In this document: positions 17,732 through 26,983 of the stretch, piece after piece
Numbering within the stretch: the stretch's first letter is position 1
Layout of the letters: every line of letters begins with the position of its first letter
Source of the DNA: Bacteroidales bacterium
Lineage (GTDB): Bacteria; Bacteroidota; Bacteroidia; Bacteroidales; Bacteroidaceae
Length of the DNA: 55,633 nt
Assembly (NCBI GenBank): GCA_015654535.1
Contig: JAATGU010000065.1
Span: 1-55,633, forward strand
Direction of reading: 5' to 3'
Made by a program: the position numbers and the translations under genes
The notes under the pieces: generated by a model
Databases searched by the model: none
Told to the model about the DNA's origin: nothing
The model's input: only the letters and a program-made list of their open reading frames with translations

Positions 17732-19045
17732 TTATTCTTCCAGTAGTTTTTTGGCATCCACAAACTGAGCGATCCCTGCTGCCACTAGTTTGGCTTCCCG
17801 CATGGCGATAACCACCGTTTGAGGTGTGTGAACCACATCTCCTCCTGCAAATACTCCTTTACGGGTAGTCATACCATAAGGCCTTTCTTTGGTAATAACA
17901 TATCCCTTTTCATCTACACCGATGCCCAAAGTGGTCGATACTATCCGGTTGGCAGGTTGTGAACCGATGGCCAGTAGAATCCGATTCATCGGGATTACTT
18001 TTTCTCCTTCAGGAGTCATAGCTTTGATCGCTTTTAGTTTACCACGTTCGCCAATGAACTCTTTAGTATCTGTTTCCCATAAAAAGGAAACACCTTCTTC
18101 TACCGCTTCATTGTATTCGGTCTGCAGAGCCGTCATGTACTCAATGGTTTTGTAGTATATAATGTAAACTTCCTTAGCACCCATACGAATAGCAGTACGA
18201 GCTGAGTCCATTGCCACATTTCCGCATCCTATAACACCTACTACGTCTCCTGCTCTCATGGGAACTTCATTTCGGCCTACGCTGTTGTTATTATATAAAC
18301 TTACCATTCTCAGGAAGTAGGAGGATTGAATTACTCCTCGCAAGGTACTGCCAGGCAAAGTGAGAGTTTTGGGTTTAGCAGTTCCCGATCCGATAAATAT
18401 CGCATCAAAGTTCTGCTGACTAAACATTTCGTCCACTGTTATATTTTGACCTACAATCGTATTTGTTATATTCGTAACGCCCAGCCCTTCTATCTTACGG
18501 ATCTCTCTCCGTACCACTTCTTTAGGAAGACGATATTCGGGAATGCCATACATCAACACACCTCCCAGTTCAGGTTCACTTTCGTAGATTACCACATTGA
18601 AACCGTCCCGAGCCAAATCTCCTGCGACAGTAAGTCCGGCAGGTCCCGAACCAATTATTGCTACTTTTCCACGAGTTTTGGGAGCTAATTTTTCACGGAT
18701 CAGGTTCATTTCACTATCAAAATCCGCAATAAAACGTTCGAGTTTTCCTACCCGAACTCCTTTCCCTTTTTTGTTTAAGATACAGTGACCTTCGCATTGC
18801 TTTTCGTGAGGGCATACGCGTCCACATACAGCAGGTAGATTACTTTTTTCATTGATGATGCTCATTGCACCTCCCATGTTACCCATGGACAGTTGATGAA
18901 TCCATCCGGGAATATCATGCTCAATGGGACATCCTTGTACACAAAGAGGATTCTTACAGTTCAAACACCTTTTTGCCTCGTCAATTGCTTCTTTTATATC
19001 AAAGCCCTCATTGACTTCTTCAAATTTTAAATCTTTTGATTCCAT
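17732..19045 (-). CDS. gltD: GltD-like NAD(P)H-dependent oxidoreductase (glutamate synthase small-subunit family)
   Basis: 437 aa from the ATG at 19045, chosen because MESKDLKFEEVNEGF is the usual family start; an upstream in-frame ATG at 19147 would add 34 atypical residues. The N-terminal double iron-sulfur domain has C27, C30, C35 and C39 (CLNCKNPLCVQGC) and CGRVCPHEKQCEGHC. The FAD motif is IIGSGPAGLTVAGDLA and the NADPH motif GVIGCGNVAMDSA. The C-terminus ends in the usual AGGDVVHTPQTVV region. It moves electrons from NADPH to a partner such as glutamate synthase large subunit or an NfnA-type protein. No partner is adjacent, so gltD versus sudA/nfnB-like identity is open. Confidence 0.82.
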   Translation of the reverse strand: MESKDLKFEEVNEGFDIKEAIDEAKRCLNCKNPLCVQGCPIEHDIPGWIHQLSMGNMGGAMSIINEKSNLPAVCGRVCPHEKQCEGHCILNKKGKGVRVGKLERFIADFDSEMNLIREKLAPKTRGKVAIIGSGPAGLTVAGDLARDGFNVVIYESEPELGGVLMYGIPEYRLPKEVVRREIRKIEGLGVTNITNTIVGQNITVDEMFSQQNFDAIFIGSGTAKPKTLTLPGSTLRGVIQSSYFLRMVSLYNNNSVGRNEVPMRAGDVVGVIGCGNVAMDSARTAIRMGAKEVYIIYYKTIEYMTALQTEYNEAVEEGVSFLWETDTKEFIGERGKLKAIKAMTPEGEKVIPMNRILLAIGSQPANRIVSTTLGIGVDEKGYVITKERPYGMTTRKGVFAGGDVVHTPQTVVIAMREAKLVAAGIAQFVDAKKLLEE

Positions 19046-19241
19046 AGGCTGTTTATTATCTTTTATTTCTATTCTTATTTTGAGATAAATAGCTATTTTG
19101 CAAACTATACATAGCAAAAGTTTGGTAAAGATAGGACAAAATTGCAATATATAGATTGCAATATAGGATAATTAACAATATTATAAATATGGAATGAGTT
19201 CAAATAGAAAATTAAGACAATGTCTTTTGAGTAAATGTTTT

Positions 19242-20282
19242 TTAAGAATTTCGCGTGATTTCACCTACAATAGAAGTTCTCATACGGTAACGAATCTCTT
19301 TATAGCTGAGATTATGACCTAGAAGGAACATTAATTTGGTAACGGCGCTTTCGGGGGTACTATCAAACCCACTGATAACTCCCGCTTGAAGCAGTTGGAT
19401 ACCAGTTTCGTAACGTTCCATTTCCACTGCTCCTGAAGCACATTGAGTAATGTTGACGATAATAATTCCCCGGTTGGTTGCCTCTTTTAGTTCGCGGATA
19501 AACCATTCTTTCTGGGGAGCATTTCCCGATCCGAAAGTTTTGAGTATAACAGCTTTAAGACCTGCTGAACGAAGAATAGAGGATACAATTCCTTCTTGCA
19601 TGCCAGGAAAGAGTGTGAGAATCACTACATTGGTATCAAACAAATAGTGAGGTTTCATCGGTTTGCTTTCGTCAGGATAAATAATGCGCGAGGGTTCGTA
19701 TTTGATATGGATTCCTACTCTGGCCAGAGGTGGATAGTTGAAAGAACGAAAAGCATTAAAGTTTTCCGCGTTAATCTTAGTGGTACGATTACCGCGCATT
19801 AAGTGATTCTCAAAGAAAATGCAAACTTCGGGCACGATGGCTTTGCCATCTTGTTTTGCAGCGGCTATTTCTATGGAAGTGATCAGATTCTCTTTCCCGT
19901 CCGTGCGGAGCATACCAATGGGAAGTTGTGAACCTGTGAGGATAACCGGTTTACTGAGGTTTTCGAGCATGAAACTGAGAGCGGAAGCGGTGTAAGCCAT
20001 GGTGTCCGTGCCGTGAAGAATCACAAAACCATCAAAGTAATCGTAATTGTAATTGATAATCTTTACTAGTTTTGCCCAAGCTTTCGGCTCCATGTCCGAG
20101 GAATCGATGGGCGGATCGAACTGGTAAGAAGCGATGTGATAGTTGAATCTTTTAAGTTCGGGGACATGCTTCAGCAAGTGATCGAAGTTGAAATTCTCTA
20201 ATGCACCAGTCTCTGCGTTTTGAATCATACCGATGGTTCCACCGGTGTATATTAACAATACGGAAGGAGATTTTGTTATCAT
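19242..20282 (-). CDS. ansA: Type I (cytoplasmic) L-asparaginase
   Basis: 346 aa with no signal peptide. The catalytic threonine motif YTGGTIGMIQ is at residues 12-21 and the second motif is ILHGTDTMAYTASAL. TGSQLPIGMLRTDGKENL is typical of the AnsA subgroup. It hydrolyses asparagine to aspartate and ammonia. It lies between the GltD-like gene and trpA on the same strand, with gaps of 194 bp and 167 bp, so it is probably its own unit; a -7 box TATCTTTG (minus strand, 20311-20318) is 29 bp before the ATG. Length and motifs fit the family. Confidence 0.93.
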   Translation of the reverse strand: MITKSPSVLLIYTGGTIGMIQNAETGALENFNFDHLLKHVPELKRFNYHIASYQFDPPIDSSDMEPKAWAKLVKIINYNYDYFDGFVILHGTDTMAYTASALSFMLENLSKPVILTGSQLPIGMLRTDGKENLITSIEIAAAKQDGKAIVPEVCIFFENHLMRGNRTTKINAENFNAFRSFNYPPLARVGIHIKYEPSRIIYPDESKPMKPHYLFDTNVVILTLFPGMQEGIVSSILRSAGLKAVILKTFGSGNAPQKEWFIRELKEATNRGIIIVNITQCASGAVEMERYETGIQLLQAGVISGFDSTPESAVTKLMFLLGHNLSYKEIRYRMRTSIVGEITRNS

Positions 20283-20310
20283 AATACGTTTGTGTTGTTA
20301 ATTCCGAGTG

Positions 20311-20318
20311 CAAAGATA
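20311..20318 (-). promoter_or_regulatory. Candidate -7 box of the asparaginase gene
   Basis: Minus strand TATCTTTG fits TAnnTTTG, 29 bp upstream of the ATG. No TTTG lies at 19-21 bp spacing, so the call is tentative. Confidence 0.4.
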
Positions 20319-20449
20319 GTAAATCTTTCAAAATATCTATAAAAAAACAAAGATTACCCACTTTCTATCTCAGAATAAATTTAATCTGATATAAAAACGA
20401 AGTAATCTGTGTTAATTTGCTATTGTTCTTTGATAAACCGAAGGTAATG

Positions 20450-21223
20450 TTAATCTCTTAGTTGTGTTACTAATTTATCAACAGCGGTTTCTATATCCGC
20501 CTCTTCACCCAGCAAAGTTACAAATTTGCTGCCGATGATGGCTCCTGAGGTATGTTCACAGGCTGCGCGGAATGTAGCTCTGTTTGAGATGCCGAAACCT
20601 ACTAAAAGAGGATTGTCTAACTTCATGTCTTCTACTCGTTTGAAGTAACTTCTCTTTTCCGAATCAAAGTCATTTTGTGCGCCGGTAGTAGCAGCTGACG
20701 ATACCATGTAGATAAATCCGTCGGTATGTTTATCGATCAGGCGAATACGATCTTCACTTGTTTCGGGAGTAATCAACATAATGATCTTGAGGCTGTAACG
20801 TTCGGCTAAAAGGTGATATTTATTTTGATATTCCTCGAATGGAAGATCTGGAATAATTATTCCATCTACGCCGCATTCCACACACTTACGGCAAAAATTC
20901 TCCATACCGTATTGCATAATTGGATTGAGATATCCCATGAGGATGAGTGGTATTTTCACATGATGGCGAATATCTCGTATTTGTTCGAAAAGAAGTTTCA
21001 GTGTCATTCCATTTTTCAACGCTTCTGTGGCGGCATTTTGAATTACAGGACCATCGGCCATCGGGTCGCTAAACGGGATACCGATTTCAACCATATCCAC
21101 TCCCTTTTTCTCCAATTCGCGCACGATTGTATCTGTGTCATTTAAGGCAGGATAACCGGCTGTGAAGTAAACGGAAAGAATTCCTTTTGTGTTGTTGTAC
21201 AGTAACTGATTAATTCTATTCAT
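20450..21223 (-). CDS. trpA: Tryptophan synthase alpha subunit
   Basis: 257 aa. It has the start SVYFTAGYPALNDT, the catalytic region ELEKKGVDMVEIGIPFSDPMADGPVIQNA (Glu and Asp of the indole-glycerol-phosphate lyase site) and the second motif GVDGIIIPDLPFEE. It cleaves indole-3-glycerol phosphate to indole, which channels to TrpB. Unusually for a trpBA pair, trpA is the last gene of the operon and trpB the first. The ATG lies 23 bp after trpF. Confidence 0.95.
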   Translation of the reverse strand: MNRINQLLYNNTKGILSVYFTAGYPALNDTDTIVRELEKKGVDMVEIGIPFSDPMADGPVIQNAATEALKNGMTLKLLFEQIRDIRHHVKIPLILMGYLNPIMQYGMENFCRKCVECGVDGIIIPDLPFEEYQNKYHLLAERYSLKIIMLITPETSEDRIRLIDKHTDGFIYMVSSAATTGAQNDFDSEKRSYFKRVEDMKLDNPLLVGFGISNRATFRAACEHTSGAIIGSKFVTLLGEEADIETAVDKLVTQLRD

Positions 21224-21246
21224 AATTCTTTGTTTTTATACTCATT

Positions 21247-21855
21247 TTATTTTCTTAATTCATTAATAAATCTGTTCAGTTTGTCTACGTCTTTTATTCC
21301 GGGAGCTTTTTCAAAGCGACTGTTGAGATCTATTCCGGCAAAGTATTCATGGTGAAAAGCTTTCACTTCTTCTGCATTTTCCGGAGAGATGCCTCCGCTA
21401 AGCAGAAAAGGAGTCCGACCCTGATAATGAGAGAGTATCGACCAATCGAATTGTTTACCTGAGCCACCATGGTTCTCGCTTTTCGTGTCGAAGAGAAAGT
21501 AACTGCAAAGTCCTTCGTATTTTTCCGTTGCCTTAAGATCAGCTGGAACTGATACAGGAAAGGCTTTGATCAGATTTAATCCTTTGTCGCGCAAAGATAC
21601 ACAATATTCCGGTGATTCTGTTCCGTGAAGCTGAACAAAATTTAAAGAAAAAAGATTGCTCCGGATCAGCACCATTTCGGTTTTCTCATTTACAAAGACT
21701 CCAACTCTCTTTACTTTTTGGGATAGATAAGCAGGAGGAGTGTTTACATATCGAGAGGAGCCCGGATAGAAGATCAATCCCATGAGATCGATACCTAGTT
21801 TTTCTACTTCGCGAATATTATCAGCATCCCTCATACCACATACTTTGATCAACAT
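21247..21855 (-). CDS. trpF: Phosphoribosylanthranilate isomerase
   Basis: 202 aa, separate from trpC (no fusion). Motifs LIKVCGMRDADNIREV (catalytic Cys), GLIFYPGSSRYV, VQLHGTESPEYC and LLSGGISPENA are present. It converts phosphoribosylanthranilate to CdRP, the third step of the tryptophan branch. It lies 7 bp after trpC in the operon. Confidence 0.95.
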   Translation of the reverse strand: MLIKVCGMRDADNIREVEKLGIDLMGLIFYPGSSRYVNTPPAYLSQKVKRVGVFVNEKTEMVLIRSNLFSLNFVQLHGTESPEYCVSLRDKGLNLIKAFPVSVPADLKATEKYEGLCSYFLFDTKSENHGGSGKQFDWSILSHYQGRTPFLLSGGISPENAEEVKAFHHEYFAGIDLNSRFEKAPGIKDVDKLNRFINELRK

Positions 21856-21862
21856 TGTTTAC

Positions 21863-22645
21863 TCAGTTTAACTGGTTAATGAACTCTCCGAGTGCTTTTC
21901 CCGGATCGGCTGTTTTCATAAAGTTTTCTCCGATGAGAAAACCACGAAAGTCTGCTTGGCGAAGTCTTTTTACGGTGAGAGGAGAGGAGATACCGCTTTC
22001 TGATACCAGTAAAGTGTTTTTTGGTAACAGAGCGGCAAGTCGGAAAGAATTCTCCACATCGGTGACAAAAGTTCCCAGGTTACGATTGTTGACTCCCACC
22101 ATTTCAATGGCGCTATCCACATACTCCAATTCCTTTTCACTGTGAATCTCCAATAAGACCTCCAATCCCAATTCATGCGCTTTCCCAGCGAGAAAACGGC
22201 ACTTTTCTTTCGTGAGTGCTGCGGCAATGAGCAAAATTGCATCTGCGCCCACTACCTTTGCCTGATAAAGCTGATATTCATCAATGATGAAATCTTTTCG
22301 CAGGATGGGGATGTTTATATGAGGACGGACGTTGCGTAGATCTTTCAAGTCTCCTCCAAAGAAAGGAGTATCCGTTAGAATAGAGAGAGCGGAAGCACCG
22401 TTGGCAGCATAGGCGGAAGTTACCTCTTGGACAGAAGCCTTTTGATTGATCCATCCCTTTGAAGGTGATTTTCGTTTAAACTCGGCTATAATGCCTGAAG
22501 AGGAGTTAGCCAAAGACTTGCACATGGAGAGCATGGTACGCTCTTCCGAAAAACTTTCCTCCAGTTGTTGGAAAGAGACTGCCTTCTTTTGTTCATGAAT
22601 TGTAATTCGGGTGGTTTCAATGATTTCCATCAATATATCTTTCAT
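21863..22645 (-). CDS. trpC: Indole-3-glycerol phosphate synthase
   Basis: 260 aa. It starts MKDIL followed by the helix carrying IIAEFKRKSPSKGWI (catalytic Lys), then ALSILTDTPFFGG, ILRKDFIIDEYQLY, GADAILLIAAAL, VGVNNRNLGTF and LVSESGISS. It closes the indole ring from CdRP. It overlaps neither neighbour but leaves only 6-7 bp gaps, in line with one tightly packed transcript. Confidence 0.95.
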   Translation of the reverse strand: MKDILMEIIETTRITIHEQKKAVSFQQLEESFSEERTMLSMCKSLANSSSGIIAEFKRKSPSKGWINQKASVQEVTSAYAANGASALSILTDTPFFGGDLKDLRNVRPHINIPILRKDFIIDEYQLYQAKVVGADAILLIAAALTKEKCRFLAGKAHELGLEVLLEIHSEKELEYVDSAIEMVGVNNRNLGTFVTDVENSFRLAALLPKNTLLVSESGISSPLTVKRLRQADFRGFLIGENFMKTADPGKALGEFINQLN

Positions 22646-22651
22646 CTTTTT

Positions 22652-23647
22652 TTAGCTGTTTAGTTCCACAAACTGTTTGAATTTACTGTAGGCACTTCCA
22701 CTTTCCAATGACTCACGGGCCATGGCGATACATTCTTCGATACTTTTTTCGGGATGAATGATCTGGATGGCGAAAGCAGCATTAACCACTACGCAATTAG
22801 TTTGTGCTGCCGTAGCTTTGTTGCTCAGCACATTATCAAAGATGCAGGCAGCGGCTTCGGGAGTATCTCCTCCATAGAGGTCTTCCTCCTTGCAACGGGC
22901 GAATCCCAACGATTCGGGCGTATATATTTTTTCGCTGGAAGTGTCTACCACTTTAAAGTCCGATGTCAGCGATATCTCATCGTATCCGTCAATACTATGC
23001 ACCACGGCAAATTTACTTCCACTTTTTTGGAAGGTGTAGCTGTAAAGTCTCATTAATGGAAGATTGTACACTCCCAGCAGCTGATAGGTAGGCATGGAAG
23101 GATTGACCAGCGGTCCCAGCATGTTAAAGAAGGTGCGTACGCCCAGCATTTTGCGTATGGGAGCAACTGCTTTCATGGCAGGACTGAAGAGGGGGGCATG
23201 TAGATAGGCAATGTTGCAATGATCCATGCTGCGGCGCAATTTGTCGATGTCGGCTGTAAACTTTACCCCGTGTTGTTCTATCACATTACTGGCTCCGCTT
23301 ACCGAGGTAGCACCATAGTTTCCGTGTTTTACCACGGGGAAACCTGCTCCGGCCACGGTAAAACAAGCTGTTGTGGATATATTGAACGTATTCTTTCCAT
23401 CGCCCCCTGTTCCTACAATATCTATGGGATGGTAATCGCTTAGATCTGCCTTTACCCGCATATCCAGCAATGCTTCCTGAAAGCCCAAAATCTCTTCTAC
23501 GGAAATGTTACGCATCAGGAAGACCGTAATCAGTGCCGCCACCTGTGCATCGTTATATTTTCCTAACGCAATATTCTGAAGAATTTCACGTGCCTCTTCG
23601 CGTCCCAGGAATTGGTGCTCAAAGAGTTTATATAGTACCTTTTTCAT
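22652..23647 (-). CDS. trpD: Anthranilate phosphoribosyltransferase
   Basis: 331 aa. The PRPP-binding motif DIVGTGGDGKNTFNIST, the KHGNYGATSVSGASNVIEQ segment and the NMLGPLVNPS motif are intact, as is the C-terminal region with the EEDLYGGDTPE motif. It joins anthranilate to PRPP. The glutamine amidotransferase is a separate gene (trpG) just upstream, so this is the unfused form. Confidence 0.95.
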   Translation of the reverse strand: MKKVLYKLFEHQFLGREEAREILQNIALGKYNDAQVAALITVFLMRNISVEEILGFQEALLDMRVKADLSDYHPIDIVGTGGDGKNTFNISTTACFTVAGAGFPVVKHGNYGATSVSGASNVIEQHGVKFTADIDKLRRSMDHCNIAYLHAPLFSPAMKAVAPIRKMLGVRTFFNMLGPLVNPSMPTYQLLGVYNLPLMRLYSYTFQKSGSKFAVVHSIDGYDEISLTSDFKVVDTSSEKIYTPESLGFARCKEEDLYGGDTPEAAACIFDNVLSNKATAAQTNCVVVNAAFAIQIIHPEKSIEECIAMARESLESGSAYSKFKQFVELNS

Positions 23648-23651
23648 CTTT

Positions 23652-24221
23652 TTATTTTTTTAACCAGTTTGCAATAATCTCTTTTCCCTGAGGAGTCAGC
23701 ACAGATTCGGGGTGAAACTGAATCCCTTTCACATCAAATGTTTTATGACTGATTGCCATGATGGATTTCTCATCATCTTCCGCGGTGATTTCCAATGATT
23801 CGGGGAATCCTTCGCGGCTCACGATCCATGAGTGATAACGACCTACGGTGATTTCGCGAGGTAGTCCGCTGAATAACGGTTCTTCCTTTATAATTTTCAC
23901 CGTGCTTTGCACTCCGTGAAATACCTCTTTCAGATTTTCAAGTTTGGCACCAAAGGCTTCTCCGATGGCCTGATGTCCCAGGCATACCCCGAGAATACTT
24001 TTTGTGGGTGCGTACCGGCGGATCAACGGTATCAGAATACCAGCCTCTTTGGGAATACCCGGACCTGGTGAAAGGATAATTTTATCATACTGGTCCACCT
24101 CTTCCAAAGTGATTTCCCCGTTGCGGCGCACTTCTGCGTCTGTACACCCCAATTCCTTTATCAAGTGAAGTAAGTTATAGGTAAAGGAGTCGTAATTGTC
24201 GAATATAAGTATCTTTTTCAT
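23652..24221 (-). CDS. trpG: Anthranilate synthase component II (glutamine amidotransferase)
   Basis: 189 aa from the ATG at 24221 (start KKILIFDNYDSFTYNL, as in the family; an earlier in-frame ATG at 24257 would overlap trpE). Class I amidotransferase with the nucleophile in GVCLGHQAIGEAFG and the C-terminal His/Glu in GIQFHPESVLTPQG. It supplies ammonia from glutamine to TrpE. Gap to trpD is 4 bp and to trpE 17 bp. Confidence 0.94.
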   Translation of the reverse strand: MKKILIFDNYDSFTYNLLHLIKELGCTDAEVRRNGEITLEEVDQYDKIILSPGPGIPKEAGILIPLIRRYAPTKSILGVCLGHQAIGEAFGAKLENLKEVFHGVQSTVKIIKEEPLFSGLPREITVGRYHSWIVSREGFPESLEITAEDDEKSIMAISHKTFDVKGIQFHPESVLTPQGKEIIANWLKK

Positions 24222-24238
24222 TGTTAGTCTGTGTATAG

Positions 24239-25645
24239 TTAGTTTTTTAGTGTGCAAGCCAAGTCGATCGCCTTTTTCAGTGCACCCAATTTATTATTTA
24301 CTTCCTGAAGCTCGTTTTCGTCATTACTTTTAGCCACAATGCCCGCCCCGGCCTGATACCAGAGTTCGTTGTTGCGGCTCACGAAGGAACGGATGGTGAT
24401 GGCCTGGTTTAAGTCACCATTGAGTCCGATAAAACCGATGCAACCACCATAAGCTCCACGAGTATGACTTTCAATCTCAGAGATCAATTGCATGGCCCGT
24501 ACTTTGGGTGCACCGGAAAGCGTACCTGCAGGGAAGGTGTCAATGAATGTTTTCAGCGGATTGCTTTCCTTGTTTATTTCTCCGCTTACCCTGGATACCA
24601 GGTGAATCACGTGACTGTAATACTGCACCTCTTTGTAAAAGTCCACCTTTACATTGTGAGCATTGCGACTCAAGTCGTTGCGTGCAAGATCCACCAACAT
24701 CACATGTTCCGCGTTCTCTTTGGGATCGGCAAGCAATGCTTTCGTCAATTCACGGTCACGCACCACATCTCCGGTGCGGCGAGTGGTTCCCGCAATGGGG
24801 TCAATACTTGCCCTTCCGCCTTCCACCTTGCAATGTGTCTCCGGTGAAGAGCCAAAAATACGAAAACCTCCGAAATCAAAATAGAAGAGGTAAGGGGAGG
24901 GGTTTACCGATCGAAGTGCACGGTATACTTTGAAATCATCCCCCGAGAAGGGCTGAATAAACCGGCGTGACAGTACAATTTGGAATACATCTCCCCGAAG
25001 GCAATGTGCCACTCCTTGACGGACATACGATTTATATTCCTCGTTTGTGATGGGACTCTGTTCGGGACCAGACAGGGTGAAGTTATACGAAGCAAAGTTG
25101 CGGTTCTCAATAACCGTTTCCAGTTCGTTGAGGCTGCTCTCTTCATCATCTTGTAACAGTTCCACCAAAGTGAGCTCATTCTTAAAGTGATTGAATACTA
25201 TCACATATTTATAGAGAATGTAGAGCAAATCCGGTGCATCGTTCTTTGTGTCGTGGCTCTCTTGCATGGGGATGTGTTCAAAGTAGCGTACAGCATTGAA
25301 GGAAGTGTAACCAAATAATCCGCAGAATTTTCGGTCATCACCCGTAACGTCCAATTTGCCGAGGAATGCATTCAGTGCATCCGTTACAGTAAACTCCTTT
25401 GTAATTTCCTCCTTCAACTCTGAATTATCCGGAAAGTGAGAAGTACACACGTTACTGTTTACCCCGATGCTCGCAATGGGTTTGAGAGCGATAAACGAAA
25501 GACTGTCTTCATTTCCGTGAAAATCAGAGCTTTCCAGTAAAGCCGATTCAGGATAGATGTCTCGTACTTTGAGGTAAATGCTCACTGGAGTATGCAGGTC
25601 GCCCAGAACTTTTCTGCTGTTTGTTTTGAATTTATAGTTTTTCAT
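24239..25645 (-). CDS. trpE: Anthranilate synthase component I
   Basis: 468 aa. The chorismate-binding domain is complete: FQIVLSRRF, RSVNPSPYLFYFDFG, SSPETHCKVEGG, PIAGTTRRTGD, MLVDLARNDLSR, TFPAGTLSGAPKVRAMQ and GAYGGCIGFIGLNGDLN. It makes anthranilate from chorismate and ammonia. The N-terminal domain holds a possible Trp feedback-site segment (LLESSDFHGNEDSLSF, resembling the usual LLES motif). Its start overlaps the end of trpB by 14 bp, which suggests translational coupling. Confidence 0.95.
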   Translation of the reverse strand: MKNYKFKTNSRKVLGDLHTPVSIYLKVRDIYPESALLESSDFHGNEDSLSFIALKPIASIGVNSNVCTSHFPDNSELKEEITKEFTVTDALNAFLGKLDVTGDDRKFCGLFGYTSFNAVRYFEHIPMQESHDTKNDAPDLLYILYKYVIVFNHFKNELTLVELLQDDEESSLNELETVIENRNFASYNFTLSGPEQSPITNEEYKSYVRQGVAHCLRGDVFQIVLSRRFIQPFSGDDFKVYRALRSVNPSPYLFYFDFGGFRIFGSSPETHCKVEGGRASIDPIAGTTRRTGDVVRDRELTKALLADPKENAEHVMLVDLARNDLSRNAHNVKVDFYKEVQYYSHVIHLVSRVSGEINKESNPLKTFIDTFPAGTLSGAPKVRAMQLISEIESHTRGAYGGCIGFIGLNGDLNQAITIRSFVSRNNELWYQAGAGIVAKSNDENELQEVNNKLGALKKAIDLACTLKN

Positions 25646-26843
25646 TGCCGTCTTCTTTATTTTTTTCCATCTCGTGAATGTATGTATCCATATCTTTATC
25701 TCCTCTTCCCGAAACAGTGAGAACTATCACATCTTCCGGTTTGAATTTCAGTTTGCTCAAAGCTCCTAATGCATGAGCCGATTCCAGCGCTGGAATGATT
25801 CCTTCAATGCGAGTCAGTTCAAAAGCTGCTTTCAGTGCCTCGTCATCATTAATGGCCAGTACCGTGGCGCGATGTTCCGTAGCCAAATTAGCATGAATAG
25901 GTCCGATGCCCGGATAATCCAATCCGGCAGAGATAGAGTATGGTTCCACAATCTGCCCGTCTTCATCTTGCATCACCAGAGTACAAGCTCCATGAATAAT
26001 CCCCATCTTTCCCAGCTGAATAGTCGCAGCCGAGAAGCCCGAGTTGACTCCCTTACCGCCAGCTTCGGCCAGTACAATCTTTACCCGTTCATCATCAATA
26101 TAGTGATAAATAGTTCCTGCGGCATTACTACCACCGCCCACACAAGCAATCAGATAATCGGGATAATCTCTTCCTTCCTGATCCAATAACTGCTTTTTAA
26201 TTTCCTCACTGATCACCGATTGCAGTCGAGCCACCATGTCGGGATACGGATGAGGCCCCACAGTGGAGCCTATGATATAATAGGTATCCGCAGGATGACA
26301 ACACCAGTCGCGGATAGCCTCGTTGGTGGCATCTTTCAGTGTCATGTTACCCGAAGTCACCGGACTAACGGTAGCTCCCAGCATTCTCATCTTCTGCACA
26401 TTTGCATGCTGACGTTCCACATCCGTCTTACCCATGTACACCACACATTCCATGTTCATCAATGCACAAACAGTAGCCGTGGCCACCCCGTGCTGACCAG
26501 CGCCCGTTTCCGCAATGATCCGTTTCTTTCCCATGCGGCGGGCCAACAGAATCTGTCCGATGGTATTATTGATCTTGTGCGCTCCCGTGTGATTCAGATC
26601 CTCCCTTTTCAAGTAAATCTTGCAACCATACTGTGCCGAAAGTCTTTTGGCGAGATAGAGTGGGGAAGGTCTCCCCACGTAATCCCTGAGTAAAGAGTTA
26701 AACTCCTGTTTAAAGTCCTCACTCTGCAACACCTCAAGGTAAGTATCCTTCAATTCCTCCACACATTTGTGAAGTATCTCGGGAACAAACGCTCCACCAA
26801 ACTCTCCGTAAAAACCATCTTCATTAACTAAATACGTCTTCAT
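25632..26843 (-). CDS. trpB: Tryptophan synthase beta subunit
   Basis: 403 aa from the ATG at 26843; this start (MKTYLVNEDGFYGEFGG) is the family-typical one, while an ATG at 26888 lies inside the attenuator terminator region. The PLP lysine is K90 in HTGAHKIN, and the phosphate loop CVGGGSNAAGTIYHY and the QDEDGQI segment mark the TrpB1 type. It condenses indole with serine. As first gene of the operon it is separated from its partner trpA by five genes, an order I know from other Bacteroidetes. Expression is probably set by the leader at 26873-27050. Confidence 0.95.
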   Translation of the reverse strand: MKTYLVNEDGFYGEFGGAFVPEILHKCVEELKDTYLEVLQSEDFKQEFNSLLRDYVGRPSPLYLAKRLSAQYGCKIYLKREDLNHTGAHKINNTIGQILLARRMGKKRIIAETGAGQHGVATATVCALMNMECVVYMGKTDVERQHANVQKMRMLGATVSPVTSGNMTLKDATNEAIRDWCCHPADTYYIIGSTVGPHPYPDMVARLQSVISEEIKKQLLDQEGRDYPDYLIACVGGGSNAAGTIYHYIDDERVKIVLAEAGGKGVNSGFSAATIQLGKMGIIHGACTLVMQDEDGQIVEPYSISAGLDYPGIGPIHANLATEHRATVLAINDDEALKAAFELTRIEGIIPALESAHALGALSKLKFKPEDVIVLTVSGRGDKDMDTYIHEMEKNKEDGNEKL

Positions 26844-26872
26844 TCTTTTATATTTTATATTTGAATAGGCAC

Positions 26873-26910
26873 AAAAAAAAGGACCCATCGTAAGTACGAC
26901 AGGTCCCTTT
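26873..26910 (-). terminator. trp attenuator terminator hairpin
   Basis: On the minus strand: a 9-bp lower stem (AAAGGGACC with GGTCCTTTT, one G-T pair), an upper CGT/ACG stem, then a run of eight T residues, 29 bp before the trpB ATG. A strong intrinsic terminator between a promoter and the operon it serves is the mark of attenuation. Confidence 0.8.
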
Positions 26911-26983
26911 AAAAATATCCTTAAATTAATTTAGTATATATACACAAGTTTCTGCTTTCTTACGACTTTTGGAGTTGTAAGAA
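26888..26983 (-). promoter_or_regulatory. Mutually exclusive antiterminator pairing segments of the trp leader
   Basis: Segment 1 (26973-26983, TTCTTACAACT) pairs with segment 2 (26957-26967, AGTCGTAAGAA) with one mismatch. The TCGTAAG core of segment 2 is also exactly complementary to CTTACGA (26888-26894) inside the terminator hairpin. Pairing 2 with the terminator would prevent termination. Segment 1 lies directly after the leader Trp and Arg codons and segment 2 covers the leader stop codon, the layout expected for ribosome-stall control. Confidence 0.65.

Noticed and set aside
19141..19165. Repeated ATTGCAATATA before the GltD-like gene
   Set aside because: Two copies 14 bp apart in very AT-rich DNA; could be an operator but chance is not excluded and no partner site was found.
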